Assembly: GCA_016721305.1 (NCBI GenBank)
Contig: JADKIH010000001.1
Location: 248,001 to 312,000 of the forward strand
Direction of reading: 5' to 3'
DNA: 64,000 bases
DNA from: Bacteroidota bacterium
GTDB taxonomy: Bacteria > Bacteroidota > Bacteroidia > AKYH767-A > 2013-40CM-41-45
Both the position numbers and the translations under genes were made by a program. Below are positions 59,946-64,000 of the stretch, piece by piece; position 1 is the stretch's first letter; every line of letters begins with the position of its first letter. The notes beneath the pieces are model-generated. The model was not told where the DNA came from. It did no database searches and saw only the letters and a list, made by a program, of their open reading frames with translations.

Positions 59946-62321
59946 ATGAGAACTAACGCCGATACTCAACGCCGACATGACGATGAAATTGATCTGCGTT
60001 TGCTTTTTTATAACATTCGCAAAAAATGGCACTACTTTGTAGCTTCTGCCATCATCTTCCTCATCGGATCTTTTCTGTACATCAAATTGACGCTTCCGGT
60101 TTACGAAGCCTCTTCGAGTGTTTTGATTAAAGACTCGAAGAATACTTCAAAAAACATTGAAGACATACTTACCGGCGATTTATTCGGAAATACAAAAAAC
60201 GTTGCTACCGAAATCGGAATCCTTCGCTCCAGATCAGTTCTCGAAGAAACAATTAACGAACTTAATCTTGGCGTAAGCTATTTCGGAAAGTCTACCTTTT
60301 ACAACTACCCTGTCTATAAGAACTCACCTTTCGTTGTTACTCCGTCATTTGTTGCCGAAGGCGCTTACGACGAAAAATTTGAGCTACGCAAAAAGGATGC
60401 TGAGCATTTCATCCTCGAAACCGACATCAGCAATCAACTGCTCAGCTATTCTTACTCTGCCACTCATCGGTATGGAGAAGAAATCCGTACTCCCCATTTT
60501 AAAATGGTAATTACAAAAAGTGAAATTCCGGATGCCGACAGTAACGACGAATTCACTTTCACAATTAATTCGATTAAGACTCTCCTCACCTACTATAACG
60601 AAAAAATGAAGGTTGAGCCTATGAATAAGGACGCAACGATCGTTACCGTTAGCGTTCAGGATAAGGTAAAAGAACGGGCAACCGACTTCCTGAACACACT
60701 TGGGAAAGTCTATATAAACCGCGATGTAAAGGATAAATCATCAGTTGCGGCATTAACATTGAAATTCGTTGACGAACAATTAGAAGAGATTTCAAAAACT
60801 CTGAACACTACCGAACTTGAGCTTCAGAAATTCAAGGAGCAAAAAGGAACGGTTGATCTGAGCGAAGAATCAAAAGCATATCTCGAACGCGTTACAGTTG
60901 TCGACGAAAATCGTGTCAAAGCAGAAATCGACCTGAAGTCACTCGACTATCTCTACAATTATGTAGTCAACAACAAAGACCTTGAGTCGCTTGCTCCTTC
61001 GAGCATCGGAACTCCGGATCCATTATTAGTCGATCTGATCTCTCAATTAAAAACCTTACAGTCGAAGAGAAAGAGTTTGTCGTACGGCTCAAATTCCGGA
61101 GGACAATCACCGGCATTGAAAGTAATTGATGAGCAGATCGAGCAAAATAAGCGAGCGTTGATTGAAAACATCAACAACATTCGCAACATGACGAAAACGA
61201 GTTTAGCGAGCATCAACTCTCAGCTGAACTCCTATGAAAACTCCATTCGGAAAATCCCGAACATCGAGCGCGAACTCTTAGGCATTCAGCGAAACTTTAC
61301 CGTTAACGAAAACATTTACCTATACCTACTTCAGAAAAAAGCGGAGACAGGCATTGCCAAAGCAACGGCTGTTTCCGACAATAAAGTTCTTGATGATGCC
61401 GCGGCAAATGACATTCCGGTTATTCCCAATAAAAAGGCTGTATTCATCATTACCCTGATGCTTGCATTCATTGTTCCGGTAATCATCGTTCTTCTTCAGG
61501 GATATATCAAAAACACCATCAGCAATCGCGACGACATTGAGAAGATGACGAAGATTCCAATCATTGGGGTTGTCGGCCACTTACATGGTGATGAGAGATT
61601 TGTTGTTTCTGCAAAACCAAAATCATCGATTGCCGAAGCTTTCCGTTCGATCCGTGCCAATTTGATGTTCTTCGGACTGGCCGAACAGCACAAAATCGTT
61701 TTGATTACATCAAGTGTTGGCGGTGAAGGGAAATCGTTCTCTACGCTGAATCTTGCCACCGTACTTTCACTACAAGGCCATCGCGTCATTATCGTTGGTA
61801 TGGACTTACGTAAACCACAGCTGGTTCAGGATTTGGGAGTGAGCAATGAAATCGGCGTGAGTACTTATCTCATTGGTAAAAACACTTTGGAAAGCGTTAT
61901 CTGCAAAACAAATGTGCAGGGACTCGACATTATTCCGTCGGGACCAATTCCTCCGAATCCTGCCGAGTTACTGGCAAAAAAAGAGACAAAAATTTTACTC
62001 GAAGAATTACGCGGCAAATACGATTACATTTTCATCGACACACCACCGGTTGGCATTGTGAGTGACGCTATGATGCTCATGAAGCTGGCTGATGTGAATG
62101 TGTTTATCCTTCGCGAAAATTATTCTAAGAAAGATTACATTAAAACCATCAACGACTACTACTCTCAGGGAATGGTGAACAATCTTTGTATCCTTTTGAA
62201 TGATGCCGGAACAAATCAGCGCTACGGTTATGGATACGGATATAGCTATGGGTATTATGGCTATGGGTACTATGATGAGGAGACGAAGAAGAGGAAGCTG
62301 TTTAAGAAGAAAAGTAAGTAG
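59946..62321 (+). CDS. wzc: Wzc-type chain-length regulator with tyrosine autokinase (second copy)
   Basis: This 791-aa protein has the same layout as the copy at 27847-30285: first helix (WHYFVASAIIFLIGSFLYIK), coiled-coil periplasmic part (about residues 60-480), second helix (AVFIITLMLAFIVPVIIVLL), and a BY-kinase domain with Walker A SSVGGEGKSFSTLNLA near residue 590, Walker A' IVGMDLRKPQLVQ and Walker B YIFIDTPPVGIVSD. The C-terminus is Tyr/Gly-rich (RYGYGYGYSYGYYGYGYY). It forms a unit with the Wza-like protein upstream, but no glycosyltransferases follow in the window, so it may serve a different polysaccharide or pair with the main cluster. Confidence 0.93.
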   Translation: MRTNADTQRRHDDEIDLRLLFYNIRKKWHYFVASAIIFLIGSFLYIKLTLPVYEASSSVLIKDSKNTSKNIEDILTGDLFGNTKNVATEIGILRSRSVLEETINELNLGVSYFGKSTFYNYPVYKNSPFVVTPSFVAEGAYDEKFELRKKDAEHFILETDISNQLLSYSYSATHRYGEEIRTPHFKMVITKSEIPDADSNDEFTFTINSIKTLLTYYNEKMKVEPMNKDATIVTVSVQDKVKERATDFLNTLGKVYINRDVKDKSSVAALTLKFVDEQLEEISKTLNTTELELQKFKEQKGTVDLSEESKAYLERVTVVDENRVKAEIDLKSLDYLYNYVVNNKDLESLAPSSIGTPDPLLVDLISQLKTLQSKRKSLSYGSNSGGQSPALKVIDEQIEQNKRALIENINNIRNMTKTSLASINSQLNSYENSIRKIPNIERELLGIQRNFTVNENIYLYLLQKKAETGIAKATAVSDNKVLDDAAANDIPVIPNKKAVFIITLMLAFIVPVIIVLLQGYIKNTISNRDDIEKMTKIPIIGVVGHLHGDERFVVSAKPKSSIAEAFRSIRANLMFFGLAEQHKIVLITSSVGGEGKSFSTLNLATVLSLQGHRVIIVGMDLRKPQLVQDLGVSNEIGVSTYLIGKNTLESVICKTNVQGLDIIPSGPIPPNPAELLAKKETKILLEELRGKYDYIFIDTPPVGIVSDAMMLMKLADVNVFILRENYSKKDYIKTINDYYSQGMVNNLCILLNDAGTNQRYGYGYGYSYGYYGYGYYDEETKKRKLFKKKSK

Positions 62322-62423
62322 TAAGTAGTAAGTGGTAAGTGGTAAGTGGTGGGCGGAGGGGATGCTATATTCAAAGTTCAAAGTTCAAAGTTCAAAGTTC
62401 AAAGTTCAAAGTTCAAAGTTCAA
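62313..62423. repeat. (AGTAGTA)n and (CAAAGTT)n simple repeats after wzc
   Basis: The wzc stop is followed by AAGTAGTAAGTAGTAAGTGGTAAG and then about nine units of TTCAAAG (62366-62421). The first is the complement of the 52491-52533 repeat. It lies directly before the terminator at 62424. Confidence 0.8.
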
Positions 62424-62460
62424 TAAAAAAACCGAAGTGGAAATGCTTCGGTTTATTCTT
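62424..62460. terminator. Bidirectional rho-independent terminator between wzc and the DUF4382 gene
   Basis: AAACCGAAG / CTTCGGTTT 9-bp stem with 8-nt loop, preceded by a run of A and followed by TTATTCTTTT. On the minus strand it ends the DUF4382 gene (stop at 62463) with TTTTTTTATTG. On the plus strand the trailing U tract is weaker. Confidence 0.85.
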
Positions 62461-62462
62461 TT

Positions 62463-62987
62463 CTATTGAAAGAATGCGGTGACGACGGGTTTGAGTTTGT
62501 AGGTTCCGTTTCCGTTTGCTACGATGGAGGCGTTGGCGTCGAAGTCCAGCATCAAATGATAAGAAGTGTTTGGCATCAGATCAGAATGTAAATTACATTT
62601 CAGGCCGGTTTCATCTTCGCTGCTTAACTCAAGTGGATATGCCACGCTATCTACTACGACAATATTTGAATCACCCAGGATCAGTCGTATTTGCGAAATG
62701 CTCCCCGAAGGAATGCTTTGAGGTGTAACAAGAACAGTGTCGACATCATTTTGAAGAGTAAGCAAGTCGTAAATAGCCGAATCTACAGGCAAGGTCTGCC
62801 AACCATTAGTATTTGTGTGTATTTCAACTCCAACAACCTGAACAAAAACATTATTGTAATTGCCCGGGCTATCTTTAAGAGAAACACTCAGAGTTGCCAC
62901 TTGGTTCACGACATCCTTATGACAAGATGCGAAAGTAGCAAGTAGCAGGAAAAGCCCTATTGACAGGCGGTTTGAGATCTTTTTCAT
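62463..62987 (-). CDS. DUF4382 domain lipoprotein
   Basis: This 174-aa lipoprotein (MKKISNRLSIGLFLLLATFA, Cys22) has the DUF4382 pattern ATLSVSLKDSPGNYNNVFVQ, VVGVEIHTNTNGWQTLPVDS, ISQIRLILGDSNIVVVDSVA and TSYHLMLDFDANASIVANGN. This family occurs in Bacteroidota outer-membrane or periplasmic lipoproteins; its function is unknown. A terminator is immediately downstream. Confidence 0.85.
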   Translation of the reverse strand: MKKISNRLSIGLFLLLATFASCHKDVVNQVATLSVSLKDSPGNYNNVFVQVVGVEIHTNTNGWQTLPVDSAIYDLLTLQNDVDTVLVTPQSIPSGSISQIRLILGDSNIVVVDSVAYPLELSSEDETGLKCNLHSDLMPNTSYHLMLDFDANASIVANGNGTYKLKPVVTAFFQ

Positions 62988-63191
62988 GATTCAAAGTTCT
63001 GCTTGTATTCTGTTGCGGAGGTGAATTTTAGCTCTGCCTTGCTCCAACAATCAAAAAGGACATCACTAATTCTTACGATTCGGGCCGAAAAAAGGATAAT
63101 CCGACCGAATAGTCAGTTAAATTACTCCACCCCAAACAGAATTTTAACATACTGAGATGACGATTGGAGCTTATATCCACACGCCATAACC

Positions 63192-64000
63192 TTAAATAGC
63201 TTCCAGCAATTTCTCCATCCTGCTGCTACGCGAGCCTTTCACAAGGAATAGGCTATCATGTTGCTGATTTGATTTCAACCACTCCGTCGCCAGTTCAGAA
63301 TTCAAAAAATGAACATTCGGCAGCTCATGATTAAATTCGCCGAAATTTTTTCCGACGAGAATGAGTTGCGAATAGGATATTGTTTTCAGTAGTTGAATTA
63401 TACGAGCATGTTCCGCTTTGCTTTCATCACCCAGCTCCGCCATATCACCGACGCAAATAATTTTATTGGCTCCTTCCATCTTCGAAAAATTCTTCAATGC
63501 TGCTTCCATGCTTGTCGGATTCGCATTGTATGCATCGAGAACGATGGTATTATTACCCTTTTGTACAATTTGAGAACGACTATTATCGGGGATGTAAGCG
63601 GCGATGGCTTCGCTGATATCTTCAGGCTTCACACGGAAATAATTTCCGATGGAAATTGCACTTAAAATATTTTCAAAATTATAAGCGCCGATTAGTTGTG
63701 TTTGAATTTCACCGAATGCACTTTCGCATCTCCATTTAAGATGCAACGTCGGTTCAGATGACAGCAATTCGCCACTACAATACAAATCACTTCCTGTTCC
63801 GTAATACAAAATTTTCGAAGGCTTGTATTGTGCAGCCATCTCTTTCAAATGTTGGCTATCCGAATTTACAAATGCCAATCTCCCCTCTGAAGAAAGCGCT
63901 TTGTACATTTCACCTTTACCCTTCTTCACACCTTCGAATCCGCCGAAACCCTCCAGATGTGCTTTTCCGACATTGGTAATCAAACCGAAATCAGGCGAAG
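63192..64000 (-). CDS. murF: UDP-N-acetylmuramoyl-tripeptide--D-alanyl-D-alanine ligase, C-terminal part (cut by window edge)
   Basis: The frame is open to position 64000, so the N-terminal ~140-170 residues lie outside. It contains the middle Mur-ligase motifs GLITNVGKAHLEGFGGFEGV and KKGKGEMYKAL, the linker region IPDNSRSQIVQKGNNTIVLD and the MurF signature DAYNANPTSMEAALKNF, then ICVGDMAELGDESKAEHARI. MurF adds D-Ala-D-Ala to the UDP-MurNAc-tripeptide in peptidoglycan synthesis. It ends with SSRMEKLLEAI. It is separated from the DUF4382 lipoprotein by about 200 bp with no gene seen. Confidence 0.93.
   Translation of the reverse strand, partial: SPDFGLITNVGKAHLEGFGGFEGVKKGKGEMYKALSSEGRLAFVNSDSQHLKEMAAQYKPSKILYYGTGSDLYCSGELLSSEPTLHLKWRCESAFGEIQTQLIGAYNFENILSAISIGNYFRVKPEDISEAIAAYIPDNSRSQIVQKGNNTIVLDAYNANPTSMEAALKNFSKMEGANKIICVGDMAELGDESKAEHARIIQLLKTISYSQLILVGKNFGEFNHELPNVHFLNSELATEWLKSNQQHDSLFLVKGSRSSRMEKLLEAI

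Overview
The window looks like a chromosomal segment of a Bacteroidota bacterium. The evidence is two large secreted proteins with type IX secretion (T9SS) C-terminal sorting domains, several lipoproteins, Wza/Wzc-type export pairs of the Bacteroidota form with Tyr/Gly-rich tails, a WbqC-like protein, an HTTM/DCC membrane protein, a bi-domain sugar oxidoreductase, and promoters matching the Bacteroidota consensus (TTTG, about 20 nt, TAnnTTTG). No genus can be assigned from the sequence alone. No tRNA, rRNA, CRISPR array or transposase was seen.

Layout. (1) 1-31063: an exopolysaccharide or O-antigen-type cluster, almost all on the minus strand. Read from 31063 downward: wza-like exporter, Wzc-like tyrosine autokinase, WbqC-like protein, GT2, NeuD-like acyltransferase, HTTM/DCC protein, WecE aminotransferase, GT39-like membrane protein, Wzx flippase, methyltransferase, second DegT aminotransferase, FemAB-like protein, GNAT, GT4, one plus-strand TylF-like methyltransferase, two overlapping nucleotidyltransferase-like genes, GT4, AsnB, GT4, Wzy-like polymerase, GT4, methyltransferase, bi-domain dehydrogenase, hexapeptide acetyltransferase and a DUF354 protein. 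Start/stop overlaps of 4 nt are common, as in an operon. (2) 31511-46153: one reading unit of about 4,880 codons encoding a giant secreted protein with a lectin-like head, Ig-like repeats, a P-domain and about 41 HYR modules (234 bp each), ending in a T9SS signal; it is broken by several small lesions. (3) 46623-51392: an intact 1589-aa relative sharing the last ~620 residues but with only two HYR modules. (4) 51884-57811: small exported proteins, a Rieske-like lipoprotein, an MscS channel, a glutamate-type dehydrogenase, a histone H1-like basic protein and AnmK. (5) 58008-62321: acyl-CoA dehydrogenase followed by a second, intact wza/wzc pair. (6) 62463-64000: a DUF4382 lipoprotein and the C-terminal part of MurF.

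The genes of region 1 form a Wzx/Wzy-type pathway: aminotransferases, acyltransferases and oxidoreductases make or decorate sugars, GT2/GT4 enzymes build the repeat unit, Wzx flips it, Wzy polymerises it, and Wzc/Wza control length and export. No initiating sugar-phosphate transferase and no rmlA/rmlB are present, so precursors must come from elsewhere.

A striking technical feature is that at least nine genes between 0.8 and 31 kb are split by frameshifts, most of which are repaired by adding one base to a short homopolymer. This points to consensus errors rather than real decay. By contrast, 46.6-64 kb has no broken gene. Many gene 3' ends carry short-period simple repeats, often with an inverted partner copy.
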